Origin: Reyranellaceae bacterium
Lineage (GTDB): Bacteria; Pseudomonadota; Alphaproteobacteria; Reyranellales; Reyranellaceae
Length of the DNA: 45,633 bases
Assembly (NCBI GenBank): GCA_022844045.1
Contig: JALHMM010000048.1
Span: 1-45,633, forward strand
Direction of reading: 5' to 3'
Below, in pieces: positions 38,601 through 45,633 of the stretch; within the stretch, counting starts at the first letter, position 1; every line of letters begins with the position of its first letter. A program made the translations under genes and the position numbers. Below the pieces are notes generated by a model, which saw nothing but the letters and a program-made list of their open reading frames with translations, was not told where the DNA came from and did no database searches.

Positions 38601-41600
38601 ATCTCCCAGCCTGCCGGCGCCATCACCGCTGGCGCCGTCGACGCGGTCACGACAGGTTTCTTCGGGAGCGTGTCCCTGACCTCGGCGACCAACGCTTTCG
38701 ATGCCATCACGGGCTCGTCGGCGGGCCTCGGGGGCTTCAGCGCCGTCTCGACCCGGACGCTGGCTGTCGGCGCGGCGGGCATCACAGCCACCGCCGGCCA
38801 GGTGTCGCTGACCAGCACCGGCGCGGCCAGCGACCTCGCGATCAATGGCGTGATCTCCGCCTCGGGTCAGATCGTGACCCTGACGGCCGGCCAGAACATC
38901 ACCCAAAGCGCGGCGGGCGGAATCGCCGCTGGTTCGCTGCGGATGCTGGCGACAGCCGGTTCAGTCGACCTCACCGCCGGCGCGACCAACAACGCGGTGA
39001 CGACGATCGCCGGCGCGTCGAACGGCGACTTCGCCTACACCGACGGCGGTTCGGCGGCGTTGACCATCGGGACGGTGACCACGGTCGGCATTACCTCGAC
39101 CGCGGGCTCTATCGCGGTCAAGGCGACCAAGGCGGCCGCCACGCTGACCACGACCTCGGCGGTGACGGCTTCGGCCGCCGGCCAGAGTGTTACCCTGGAG
39201 TCGGTGGGCGACCTCACCATCAATGGCGTGGCCATCACGGCCAATGCCGGCAACGGCCGCGTCAACCTGGCGTCGAGCGCAGGCTCGATCGTGGAGACGG
39301 GATTGGCGTCCATCTCCGCCGCCGAACTGCTCGCTCGGGCGCAGACCAATATCGACCTGACGCGTGTCACAAACGTCGTCGGCGCGACCGGATTCGCGGC
39401 GAAGGCGACTACGGGCTTCGTCGCGTTCTTCAACAACGGCGCTATCCAGCTCGATCAGGTCGGGGGCGTCAACGGGATCACCGCTGGCGGGGCGGTGGTC
39501 ATCGCTAACCTGACCGGCGACATCACCCAGACCGCGAACGGCATCATCACGGCAGGTGGCGGCCTCCTGCTGCAGGCGGTGAACGGCTCGATCGTTTTCG
39601 ATCAGGCCAATCTCGTAGCAGGCAACTTCTCGGTGGTCGGAACGAACAACGGCAACATCACGCTGCGCAACACCGGTGCGCTCAATGTCGGGACGGTCGG
39701 CCCCTTCGCCACGCAAAGCCCGATCGGCACGTTCAGCGGCATCGTGGGCGCGACCACGAAGTTCGTCTCGCTGATTTCCGATACCGGGGCCATCACGCAA
39801 AGCGGCACCGCCGCCGATCTCATCAGCATCGGCGAGCTGCGCGTCACGACCAACGGCAAGGATGCGACGCTCACCAACACCAGCAACGCCATCACCTCCG
39901 TCGGCAACAGCGACCTCGGTGCCGGACGGTTGACGGTCATCGACGGCTTCGACGGCCTCATCTTGAGTGACCCGGTGACCGCCAATGGCGGCGTGGTGCT
40001 GACCACTCAGACCACCTTCACTCTGCCGGGCACGATCACCGTGGCCAACGGCGACATCTCGCTGACCTCGGTGACCGGCAGCATCACGCTCAGCAGCACG
40101 CTGTCGGCGGTCAACGGCCAGGTCCAGCTTGACGCCGGTGGCGCCGGGACGATCACGCAGACTGGCGGCTCGATTACCGCCAATACGCTGATCGCGCGCG
40201 CGCCCGGCAACGTGAGCCTGATCGCGGCCGACAACAACGTCGGCACGGTCGCTGGCAAATCGACGAGCGGCACCTTCTCCTATGTCGACAAGACGGCGGT
40301 GAGCATCGGCAGCCTCGTCGACATCGCGGCGGTCACGATCAACGGCATCACCACCACCAACCAGGACATCATCGTCGTGGCCGGCACGGGCGGTGGTGCG
40401 GGCGGTATCGCGGTCAACCAGGCGGTCAACGCCGGCACCGCCATCGTGCGGTTGCAGACCTCGACGGGCGATATTTCGCAGTCGGTCGCTGGACTGATCA
40501 CCGGCAACAGCCTGCTGGCCAACGCGACGGCGGGCTCGGTCAACCTGGCGGCGGTCGCCAACAGCGTCATCCTCGTAGCCGGCAAGGCCGGCGGCAGCTT
40601 CCGTCTGCAGACCAACAACGCGACGGGCGTGTTCAGTGTGGCCGCCGACGCCGGCGCGCTGACGACGGCGGCGTCGGGCATCACCAGTGCCGGCGACATG
40701 GCGATCCAGACCAACGGCAACCTGGTCCTGTTCAACCCGCTCAACGCCGGCGCTGGTACGATGCGACTGCGCACGACGGGGGCGGGCCAGGTCTTCCAGA
40801 CCGCCACAGGAACGATCACCGCGGACGCGCTGTTGATCGACGCCACCAATACGGTGACGCTGAACGGGTCCGCCAACAACGACGTCAACACGATCGCCGG
40901 CCGCACGACGTCGGGCGCGTTCCGTTACCAGGACAAGAATGGTTTCACCGTGGGTACGGTCGGCGCCGATGGCATTGGCCTGGGACCAGTGCTGCCGATC
41001 GGCCCGCTGACCGGCGTGACCACGGCGGGCGGCGACATCACGCTCGCGGCGGCCGGGCTGCTGACGATCAATCAGGCGATCGACGCCGGGGTCGGCGGCG
41101 GCACGATCCGCCTGCAGACCGGCGCCGGCAACCTGACCCAAGGCATCAACGGCACGATCACCGGCGGCTCGCTGCTCGCGGTGTCGACCGGCGGCATGGT
41201 CAATCTCACCGGCGCCACCAATACCGTGACCGGTATCGCTGGAAGAGCCTTCACCAGCTTCCTGTTCCAGAACAGCATCGGCTACAGCGTCAGCAACGTG
41301 TCCTTCGCCGGCGACGGCATCGTCGCCGCGGCGACCGGCATCACCGCGAACTCCGGCGGCGGCGGGACGCCGTTCGTGGTCGACCTCGCCGTCAACTCGG
41401 GCGCGCTGGCGATCAACGGTCCGGTGTCCTCGGCCAATGGCATGATCGTCTATCGCCGCGCGCCGACCGGCGCGCCCGGCGTGATCAACGTCGGCGGCGG
41501 CGCCGGCAACCTGGGCAACGACATCGGCACCGCGAAGCTCGTGATCATCGATCATACCGGCGCGTCGCCACAGGCCTTGTATGGCGCCACCCCGGGTGTA

Positions 41601-42173
41601 GCCGCGGGCGGCCTGTTCACCGTGCCGACTCCAGCCACCGGCTTCAGCCCGCTGTTGGTGCCGGGCAGCCTGACGGGCGGCAGCTCGACGATCGGCGAGC
41701 TGAACGGGCTGAACTCGACCGTGTACTTCTTCGCGACCTCCGCCACTATTCTGTCGGCTGGTGGTGGTGGCTCGAGCTTCGGCCTGCTCGGCATCTACGG
41801 CAACAGCAACACGGTCAACCTGACCACGTCGGTGCGTTCGATCGATCCCAATCAGGTGCGGGCGGTGACGGACGCGTTCACCGAACCGCTGGCCGGCGGT
41901 CCGCTCGCCGCCTTTTTCGTGCGCCGCGATGGATTGGCGAACGCCACCGAGCAGTTCAACAGCTGCCCGATCGGCACCATCAACTGCGTTGTCTTCACCT
42001 CACCGATCGCGGCGCCAACGGTCAGCACCGACGATGTCGTCATCGGCGTGGGCGGGGCGCCGCTCGACGACTCCAGCGTCGTGCTTGTCAACCAGGGCAA
42101 CGAGGATCTCATCTTCGACGAGGGACAGGACGAAAAGAAGAAACGAGATGACGAGAAGGAGAAATCCCAATGA
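32658..42173 (+). CDS. Giant TpsA exoprotein with filamentous-haemagglutinin N-terminal domain
   Basis: The 3171-residue product is a secreted beta-helical exoprotein. The first 62 residues are a long signal region: an Arg-rich start, a hydrophobic core at about 40-57 and cleavage after ALA62. The TPS domain follows (about 63-310), with VIDWRSFSIGQG, RASVTLNRVTG and NQAGVMFARGAQ, the type recognised by TpsB POTRA domains. About 2700 residues of degenerate Gly/Ala/Thr/Ser/Val/Ile-rich strand repeats come next, with many ITQ and VTLTA-like segments. Near the end, Cys3103 and Cys3110 form a closely spaced pair, and the chain ends in an acidic-then-lysine tail (DEKKKRDDEKEK). No toxin, protease or RGD motif was seen. 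An earlier in-frame start would overlap TpsB. The stop overlaps the CHAT start by 4 bases. Confidence 0.92.
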   Translation: MSQRQVIARSRRRRAHFAASSVIARTQAPAIRHSGRNALLCGTAFAALVACGLFGFNDRALAQNAALPTGGVVVGGSATITQNGTSQVTINQTTDRGVIDWRSFSIGQGNRVDFIQPGRASVTLNRVTGPDPSVIAGALNANGQVVLVNQAGVMFARGAQVNVESLIASTANVANPQAFMAGGKIAFDQAGANPNARIVNDGTITVRDGGLVALLGPSAANNGVINARLGRVTVGGAETFTVDLNGDGLVNFAVGKPVSQTPRDADGKALALASNTGTINADGGVVAITASAAREVVNGVVNVQGQINARTVTNEGGVIVFGGGETTQVNVGGTIDASGAGATQKGGTVHVTASKVNVESTARINANGGAGGGTVLVGGGKQGVGPIANAKNTSVAKGAIITADATHKGNGGTVVVWADNTTVFAGTITARGGPLGGDGGFVETSGKQTLTILDGAAVTASAPAGAAGLWLMDPTNLNIDNAAATTIETSLSGGTSVLTQTAAGGVDNGDITLSANVNVGSTNNADVTWTIQAHGSIALGAKSITITPSAGKTSTLVLDTATLAGAAAGHSVTGTGSITVSTLTLNSAISGGSVNIAGSITATTVGFTSTGAVQLTSVANAIGSVSGSTTAGGITIVNSQSLTVGAGGLSAGGANSVSVTAAGGSSVLAVDGAVSGTGVTLIAGKSMTGAATVSGGTGPVSLSAGGSGGIVLSGAITGTGLTVTAGSGPVTLSSADNVFNSFTPTAAIGGAVNVVHKGALTINATNAAANAVTFTTNNDGNITVAGQITGTSGVTLTAGGAGVIAVDKAIAAGAGDVTLTAASITQAAGGAITAAGLSVTTTGTADLTQATSAITTLAASVGSLGLLESDGFAIGTVGTLNGVTATGTVHLSAGGLITQTKAISAPTLAVVTTAGDIDLTSITNTVTTFAASSTGAVGLLETDALSIGAAGAIGTLAALDGVTASNGVSIKAGGTVSQTKAITAGASGLAVVTTSGDIQLGTVTNATKLVAFSGGGTIAYKTSTDLSVGEVAQIGSNAKVTGATATTALALATTGAATSIGQAEAISAPTLTLATGAGGAITLTNSGNLIDTVQSSGTWGTGAHQIVDSAGGLNVGAITSTGNVALTTSGGGLTIIGATNVGAKTLALTANGDNAITATAAAITAGILTLETGAGGSASIQTAAHNVAAVQTAGGGVGTGGIVFTQSRALGTAVGPTTSTGAVSITNAAGDVTVSGAINVTDADVTLTASAAKLNVNAGISAGTGQVALLAQGDITQANTNAGIAAKSLRGESAAGNVSLAPTGIAAADVNAVNTFAAISSAGSVSFRNIGTFNIGLVGTTQGINAATSASLRVNGAGGTINQSTGADGAIITPTLNVTTNNGSVTIDSASNDIAALGTVSLGAGAFVFSTARAAGFDVGAVTANGGIDITNTSGKLTTSGAISSDGDISLRAGAGQLSLGGTVTSISKGITLRSQDALDTGAFLVSAAAPVNGDVTLISDTSTVTVGAGGVTVGDTLTLQIGAGLTLNVAGPINATSVALHADIIDISAAINATGTIFLAPVTAGTAVRVGGAAGAGFVIDSNELTFLTSASALTIGKQSTGTTTAGAITLAAGNVGDGVAALKTLNLFTNAGVSQTGILSIGGGTGTLNFAAAGTVDLNTGLKLGTVGGSTTSGFVKLQDSGGAAVWDVNAITTAGGEIAIQRFSGGVNINGALTSNGGNILAGSNVAGAAVTLNADVNAGTGSVGFFTSDGGLIQAAGKIVAANLMADTRGFAAGAIILTSATNQVTGNVTLNTVNGGISFTNSTAYTVGGLSGIAYASFGGASLNAIAGSGLRTAAGASVTLTAGGAISQAAGASDIVSTGTLNVTRLGAANPTVTLDNPNNAVINVGAITLGTGSFTLADLGGINLTGVATAGGGYSVTTDGGSLVQNAGATINTSAADGTITLKALNGAFPGASVTLNDNLNAGAGQVTLRAVASISQPAGAITAGAVDAVTTGFFGSVSLTSATNAFDAITGSSAGLGGFSAVSTRTLAVGAAGITATAGQVSLTSTGAASDLAINGVISASGQIVTLTAGQNITQSAAGGIAAGSLRMLATAGSVDLTAGATNNAVTTIAGASNGDFAYTDGGSAALTIGTVTTVGITSTAGSIAVKATKAAATLTTTSAVTASAAGQSVTLESVGDLTINGVAITANAGNGRVNLASSAGSIVETGLASISAAELLARAQTNIDLTRVTNVVGATGFAAKATTGFVAFFNNGAIQLDQVGGVNGITAGGAVVIANLTGDITQTANGIITAGGGLLLQAVNGSIVFDQANLVAGNFSVVGTNNGNITLRNTGALNVGTVGPFATQSPIGTFSGIVGATTKFVSLISDTGAITQSGTAADLISIGELRVTTNGKDATLTNTSNAITSVGNSDLGAGRLTVIDGFDGLILSDPVTANGGVVLTTQTTFTLPGTITVANGDISLTSVTGSITLSSTLSAVNGQVQLDAGGAGTITQTGGSITANTLIARAPGNVSLIAADNNVGTVAGKSTSGTFSYVDKTAVSIGSLVDIAAVTINGITTTNQDIIVVAGTGGGAGGIAVNQAVNAGTAIVRLQTSTGDISQSVAGLITGNSLLANATAGSVNLAAVANSVILVAGKAGGSFRLQTNNATGVFSVAADAGALTTAASGITSAGDMAIQTNGNLVLFNPLNAGAGTMRLRTTGAGQVFQTATGTITADALLIDATNTVTLNGSANNDVNTIAGRTTSGAFRYQDKNGFTVGTVGADGIGLGPVLPIGPLTGVTTAGGDITLAAAGLLTINQAIDAGVGGGTIRLQTGAGNLTQGINGTITGGSLLAVSTGGMVNLTGATNTVTGIAGRAFTSFLFQNSIGYSVSNVSFAGDGIVAAATGITANSGGGGTPFVVDLAVNSGALAINGPVSSANGMIVYRRAPTGAPGVINVGGGAGNLGNDIGTAKLVIIDHTGASPQALYGATPGVAAGGLFTVPTPATGFSPLLVPGSLTGGSSTIGELNGLNSTVYFFATSATILSAGGGGSSFGLLGIYGNSNTVNLTTSVRSIDPNQVRAVTDAFTEPLAGGPLAAFFVRRDGLANATEQFNSCPIGTINCVVFTSPIAAPTVSTDDVVIGVGGAPLDDSSVVLVNQGNEDLIFDEGQDEKKKRDDEKEKSQ
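35219..35690 (+). repeat. Pair of near-tandem 75-85-residue modules in TpsA
   Basis: About 35219-35435 and 35437-35690 encode two similar modules in series. Shared landmarks are TT(L/F)AAS, GLLE(S/T)D, the IG...L.GVTA segment, (S)AGG.(I/V)(S/T)QTKAI(S/T)A and LAVVTT(A/S)GDI. They show the module type of which the rest of the passenger domain is a more degenerate version. Confidence 0.6.
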
Positions 42174-45100
42174 GCGCTCGATCGGCCGTCGGCACCGCCA
42201 TCGGGGCGCTGGCGATCGCGCTCGCGGCGGGAGGAACGGTGGCCCAGCCGGCAGGCACGTCGGCGGGTCAGACCGCGGCCGGTGAGGCGTGCGTCTACCG
42301 TCCCGCGACGCTTGACGCAGGCATGGGAGCGCAGGCGGCCTACGAAATCCTGTGCGGCAAGACAGGCGTCCTCTCCGCGACGCTCTACCAGATGGCGGGA
42401 ACGACCGGCGCCGACGGCCTGCGCGCGCTTGCCAGCACGGGCCGCTGGAGGGCAACCCTTGATGGCCGCGCGCGCTGCGAGGCGGCGAAACCATCGACGC
42501 TGGGCGGCAACCCGGCGGTGATCGTGCCCTGCACCCGCGCCGGCGGCGTGCCCTATATCGGCGTGCTGACCACCGCCGGTGGCAAGACCTTCATGGCCGA
42601 TGGCATCTCGCCCGCCGCGCCAGCGATCGAGGCGACGATCGCCGCGCTGGGCGGCGGCCAGCCGGCGGCCGCGGCGGCGCGCGGCGGCGGTACGATCACG
42701 GGCCAGTTGGATGCGCGCTTCAAGGGCGGCTTCGGCTCGGGCGACATCGAACGCTACCAGGGCCTGATGCGCGTGGGCGGCCGCCACAACATCGAGGAGA
42801 ACTACGGCAAGGCCGAAGAATCCTTCCGCGAGGCGTTGGTGCTGCACCAGAAGCTGTTCGGTCGTGACAATCCCGATCAGGCCGACGCGCTGATCCACTT
42901 CGCCATGCAGATCAGCAACCAGGGTCGCTTTCGCGAAGCCGATCCGCTGTTCGAGCGCGCGGAGAAACTGTCGGGTGGCGTCAAGGACCCGCTGGTGCGC
43001 GCCCGCATCCTGCAATACAGCGGCCAGCATCTCGCAAACCAGGGCAAGCGCGAGGAGGCGGCGCGCCGCATCGACCTCGCGGAGGCCGCCTACATCTCGG
43101 CGGCGCCCGAGCTCGCGCCGCTGATGAATCGAGAAATCGATCGCCGCGCCGCGGCCGTCGGCTTCGGCGTGCGTGGCCAGCGTTTCGTCGATCCGCGCGG
43201 CACGAGCTCGGTGGTGCCGAGCAATATCGGCATAAGCCCGATCACGCTGCTCGCCGCGCAGGGCGTATCGGAAATCCTGCGTCTGCGCGCTATTCTCGCG
43301 CTCGCCGCCGGCGACAACAATGCCAGCCGCAATCACGCCAACAAGGCGATCGCGCTGCTCGAAGCGGTCGGCATCGACCCCGGCGGCGTGCGCTGGCGCG
43401 CCGTGCGCGTGGCCGGGCTGGGCGCGGCGCGGCAGGACAATCTCGGTACCGCCAGTGCCGATCTCGGCGACTCCGCGCGTGGCCTGAGCAAGGCGCTGCC
43501 GTCCTCGCAGCCCGCCGGCAAGACCTTCCTCGAAAGCGGCAACATCCAGCTCAAGCGCGGCAACGTCCCGGGTGCGCTGGCGGAGTTCCGCCGCGGCGCG
43601 GCGATCCTGCGCGAGCGCCAGAACACGGTCTCGGTCGAGACGGCGATGCCCTATCTCGACGCGGCTTACCGCCAGTCGCAGATGGGCGTCGGCACTATTG
43701 GCGTGTCCTTGCCAGCCGAGATGTTCGACGCCGCGCAGCTCGTCACCTCCGGTGTCACGGCGGGCTTCGTCGCCCAGGCGGCGTTGCGGCTGGGCGACGG
43801 CAACGAGCGCGTGCGCGCGCTGCAGGACCTCACCAACCGCGTCACCGACCTTTATCAGCGGCGCGACATCGCCGCGAACCGCAACGCCGACACCGCGACG
43901 CTGGCGGCCATCGACGCGCAGATCGGCGACGCCCAGCAGCAGCGGGCGGCGGCCGAGGAAGAGGTGCGCAAGACGCTGCCCAACTACTTCCAGCTGGTGG
44001 CCGGACAAGCCGGCTCTAAGGACGTGCTGGGTGTGCTGCGGCCGCAGGAAGGATTCCTGCACATCGTACTGGGCTCCACCCGGGGCTACGCCATGCTGGC
44101 GCATAGCGGGCGCGTCAACGCCTGGCCGGTCAACCTCAGCCTCGACAAGGCCGAGGAGATCGTCGGCAAGCTGCGCGGCGCCTTCACGCCGGACGCCCAG
44201 GGACAGTTGCCCAAGTACGACGTGGCGCTGGCGCACGATCTGTACAAGCGCGTGCTGGGCCCCGGACAGGTGCATCTGAAGTCGCTGAAGGCGCTGGTCA
44301 TCACGACCAACGGCGCGTTGCAATCCCTGCCGTTCAATCTGCTGGTCGCGGCGCCGCCGCCGGCGATCGGTGAATACACCGATTACAAGAAGGTCGAGTG
44401 GCTCGCGAAGTGGTTCGCCATGTCCTACGTGCCGGCGCCGCAATCGCTGGTGCTGCTGCGCAAGCAGGCGGCGCAATCGAAGGCGCCCAACGCCTATATC
44501 GGCTTCGGCGGTTTCCAGCCGCTGTCGATCGGTGCTGCGGGCCAACTCGTGGCGGCGTCGCGCGCCGCGTCGCTCACGCCCGGACAGCGCTGCGACGCCG
44601 ACGCGCGCGAACTCGCCTCGCTGCCGGTGCTGCCGCTCGCCGAAGGCGAGGTAGCGCTGACCGCCAAGCAACTCGGTGTCGGTCCCGCCGGGACACGCCT
44701 GGGTCGTGCCTTCAGCAAGACCGCTGTGCTGAAGGGCCAACTCGATCGCTACAAGATCGTCCACCTCGCCGCGCATGCGCTCCTGCCGTCGGAACTGCGC
44801 TGCCTGCAGCAGCCGGTGATCCTGACCGGGCAGGGCACCGGCCCGGAGGCGATGATCACGGCGGCCGATCTCGCGGCGATCAAGCTGGACGCGGATATGG
44901 TTGTGCTGTCGGCCTGCAATACGGCGGGCCCCGACGGCAAGAGCGCCGGTGAAGCTTTCTCCGGCCTGGCACGCTCCTTCTTCACCGCCGGAACGCGCGG
45001 CCTGATGGCCTCGCATTGGAGCGTCGCCGACGAATCGACGACGCTGATGATGATCAACGTGCTGGCGGCCGTCGGCAAAGGCCGCAGCGCCGCCGACGTG

Positions 45101-45226
45101 TTGCGCACCGCCCAGCTGGAGATGCTGGACGGGGCTGGCAAGGGGCAGGATCCGGCGGAGTGGGCCCACCCGTTTTTCTGGGCGCCCTTCGTTTTCGCGG
45201 GCAACACGGGGGTGCCTCAGTCCTGA
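42170..45226 (+). CDS. Exported TPR-CHAT protein (caspase-like protease family)
   Basis: CHAT domains belong to the caspase/gingipain/separase protease clan. The 1018-residue product has a Sec signal peptide (cleavage near TVA-QPAG, residue 25), an N-terminal region with paired cysteines (about 40-110), a TPR region at about 200-300 (YGKAEESFREALVLHQKLFG) with further helical repeats to about 560, a coiled coil near 590, and a C-terminal CHAT domain at about 607-1018. The catalytic dyad appears intact: His869 in VHLAAHALLP and Cys916 in VVLSACNTAGPD; SHWSVAD is also typical. The ATG overlaps the TpsA stop (ATGA), so production is coupled to the exoprotein. The substrate is unknown; TpsA, TpsB or a signal-receiving partner are candidates. 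Confidence 0.9.
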   Translation: MSARSAVGTAIGALAIALAAGGTVAQPAGTSAGQTAAGEACVYRPATLDAGMGAQAAYEILCGKTGVLSATLYQMAGTTGADGLRALASTGRWRATLDGRARCEAAKPSTLGGNPAVIVPCTRAGGVPYIGVLTTAGGKTFMADGISPAAPAIEATIAALGGGQPAAAAARGGGTITGQLDARFKGGFGSGDIERYQGLMRVGGRHNIEENYGKAEESFREALVLHQKLFGRDNPDQADALIHFAMQISNQGRFREADPLFERAEKLSGGVKDPLVRARILQYSGQHLANQGKREEAARRIDLAEAAYISAAPELAPLMNREIDRRAAAVGFGVRGQRFVDPRGTSSVVPSNIGISPITLLAAQGVSEILRLRAILALAAGDNNASRNHANKAIALLEAVGIDPGGVRWRAVRVAGLGAARQDNLGTASADLGDSARGLSKALPSSQPAGKTFLESGNIQLKRGNVPGALAEFRRGAAILRERQNTVSVETAMPYLDAAYRQSQMGVGTIGVSLPAEMFDAAQLVTSGVTAGFVAQAALRLGDGNERVRALQDLTNRVTDLYQRRDIAANRNADTATLAAIDAQIGDAQQQRAAAEEEVRKTLPNYFQLVAGQAGSKDVLGVLRPQEGFLHIVLGSTRGYAMLAHSGRVNAWPVNLSLDKAEEIVGKLRGAFTPDAQGQLPKYDVALAHDLYKRVLGPGQVHLKSLKALVITTNGALQSLPFNLLVAAPPPAIGEYTDYKKVEWLAKWFAMSYVPAPQSLVLLRKQAAQSKAPNAYIGFGGFQPLSIGAAGQLVAASRAASLTPGQRCDADARELASLPVLPLAEGEVALTAKQLGVGPAGTRLGRAFSKTAVLKGQLDRYKIVHLAAHALLPSELRCLQQPVILTGQGTGPEAMITAADLAAIKLDADMVVLSACNTAGPDGKSAGEAFSGLARSFFTAGTRGLMASHWSVADESTTLMMINVLAAVGKGRSAADVLRTAQLEMLDGAGKGQDPAEWAHPFFWAPFVFAGNTGVPQS

Positions 45227-45362
45227 GGTATGATACCGTCGCCATGCGAAATGATAGCGACTACTATGAGCGAATACTCAGTTCTTTGTTGCGAGTCGCG
45301 CGGCATAACTGTTAATGTCTTTTCAACGGTCCAGGACTTATGTCCCCGGCAGGGAGGCAATC

Positions 45363-45633
45363 ATGCTTCGACGAATTCATCTCGCGCTCGCCGCGACGGT
45401 CATTGTGGGCGGGGCGTCGATCGCCCTGCAGGCGAATGCCCAAGTGGTTGACGGCACCACCGGACGAGTTGGGCGCTGCGACATGTTCAAGGCGCTGGGC
45501 CGCGCTCTGCCGCCGGAATGTGGCGGCACTGGCCCGTCCACCGGCGGTGCCACGCGCGGCCGTGTCGTGATCGGCGCGCCCGACAGCGGCGCTGCCAAGC
45601 CTGCCGCCGCGCCTGCGGCGGCGCCCGCTGCGG
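45363..45633 (+). CDS. Exported protein, N-terminal fragment (possibly OmpA-family)
   Basis: An ATG at 45363 after AGGGAGGCAATC opens a frame that runs to the window edge (90 residues). It begins with a signal peptide (LRRIHLALAATVIVGGASI) with probable cleavage after QANA, then GRCDMFKALGRALPPECGG with two cysteines, then an Ala/Pro-rich stretch. Short exported openings with a C-x-(M/L)-F-x-A-L...LPPEC motif occur in OmpA-like outer-membrane proteins, so the missing C-terminus may hold a peptidoglycan-binding domain, but this is a guess. It is in the same orientation as the TpsB-TpsA-CHAT genes, 136 bases after the CHAT stop, and may belong to the same locus. Confidence 0.7.
   Translation, partial: MLRRIHLALAATVIVGGASIALQANAQVVDGTTGRVGRCDMFKALGRALPPECGGTGPSTGGATRGRVVIGAPDSGAAKPAAAPAAAPAA

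Noticed and set aside
38961..41555. Open frame of 864 codons on the minus strand inside TpsA
   Set aside because: Same codon-bias artefact; no ribosome-binding site, no motif, composition typical of antisense of Gly/Ala/Thr repeats.
32880..41900. CRISPR array or tandem DNA repeats inside the TpsA gene
   Set aside because: The repeats are degenerate at the DNA level, lack constant repeats with unique spacers and follow the reading frame; they encode beta-helix modules.
30797..42173. T6SS Fha scaffold protein
   Set aside because: The FhaC/filamentous-haemagglutinin likeness here refers to two-partner secretion, which is unrelated to the FHA-domain protein Fha of T6SS. No FHA phosphopeptide-binding domain was seen in the window.
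41852..45169. Very long open frame of 1105 codons on the minus strand, antisense to the CHAT gene and the end of TpsA
   Set aside because: It is a shadow frame caused by strong G/C bias at third codon positions; the product is low-complexity His/Arg/Asp/Ala-rich with no domain, while the sense-strand genes have clear families and signal peptides.

Overview
The window is about 45.6 kb of GC-rich DNA with gene order and protein types that point to an alphaproteobacterium: divergent serB/miaA, an ilvB-ilvN-(lysE)-ilvC cluster, an mreBCD-mrdA-rodA cluster, class III cyclases and dispersed imperfect palindromes of the CTTCCCCCTCC type between genes. A Reyranella-like or other Rhodospirillales/Hyphomicrobiales host would fit, but no 16S or other taxonomic marker is present, so the lineage is inferred.

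Layout. 1-6.3 kb: start of serB (minus), miaA, then the branched-chain amino-acid genes ilvB and ilvN, a 330-bp block of palindromic repeats, a LysE-type exporter and ilvC, closed by a strong hairpin facing a convergent DUF1269 stress-type protein. 6.3-9.3 kb: a non-coding stretch with a GAAA-loop hairpin and a candidate operator, a D-aminoacylase-family amidohydrolase and a TetR regulator whose C-terminus is written by another palindromic repeat. 9.3-14.9 kb: the rod-shape operon mreB-mreC-mreD-mrdA(PBP2)-rodA with overlapping starts. 14.9-18.6 kb: tRNA-Lys(CUU), a convergent alpha/beta hydrolase and ThDP-dependent decarboxylase-like pair, and a divergent PuuE-like deacetylase. 18.7-20.1 kb: a membrane-bound class III nucleotide cyclase with an unrecognised cysteine-containing C-terminal domain.

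20.3-30.7 kb: one wing of a type VI secretion system, tssK-tssL-tssM-tagF-pppA-ppkA. It holds the baseplate/membrane-complex connectors and a complete threonine-phosphorylation switch (kinase, phosphatase, TagF repressor). Sheath, tube, spike, ATPase and the Fha scaffold are not in the window and must be elsewhere. TssL, PppA and PpkA carry similar short N-terminal segments with D/N-P-F next to T-V/I, which could be phospho-switch sites; TagF has an acidic tail built from a 50-residue duplication.

30.7-45.6 kb: a two-partner secretion locus: a TpsB (FhaC/ShlB-type) outer-membrane transporter, a 3171-residue TpsA exoprotein, and, overlapping its stop codon by four bases, an exported TPR-CHAT protein with an intact His/Cys dyad. 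The start of a further exported protein follows at the window edge. The TpsB-TpsA-CHAT operon is the most interesting part: it suggests a giant surface protein made together with a caspase-like protease in the same envelope compartment.
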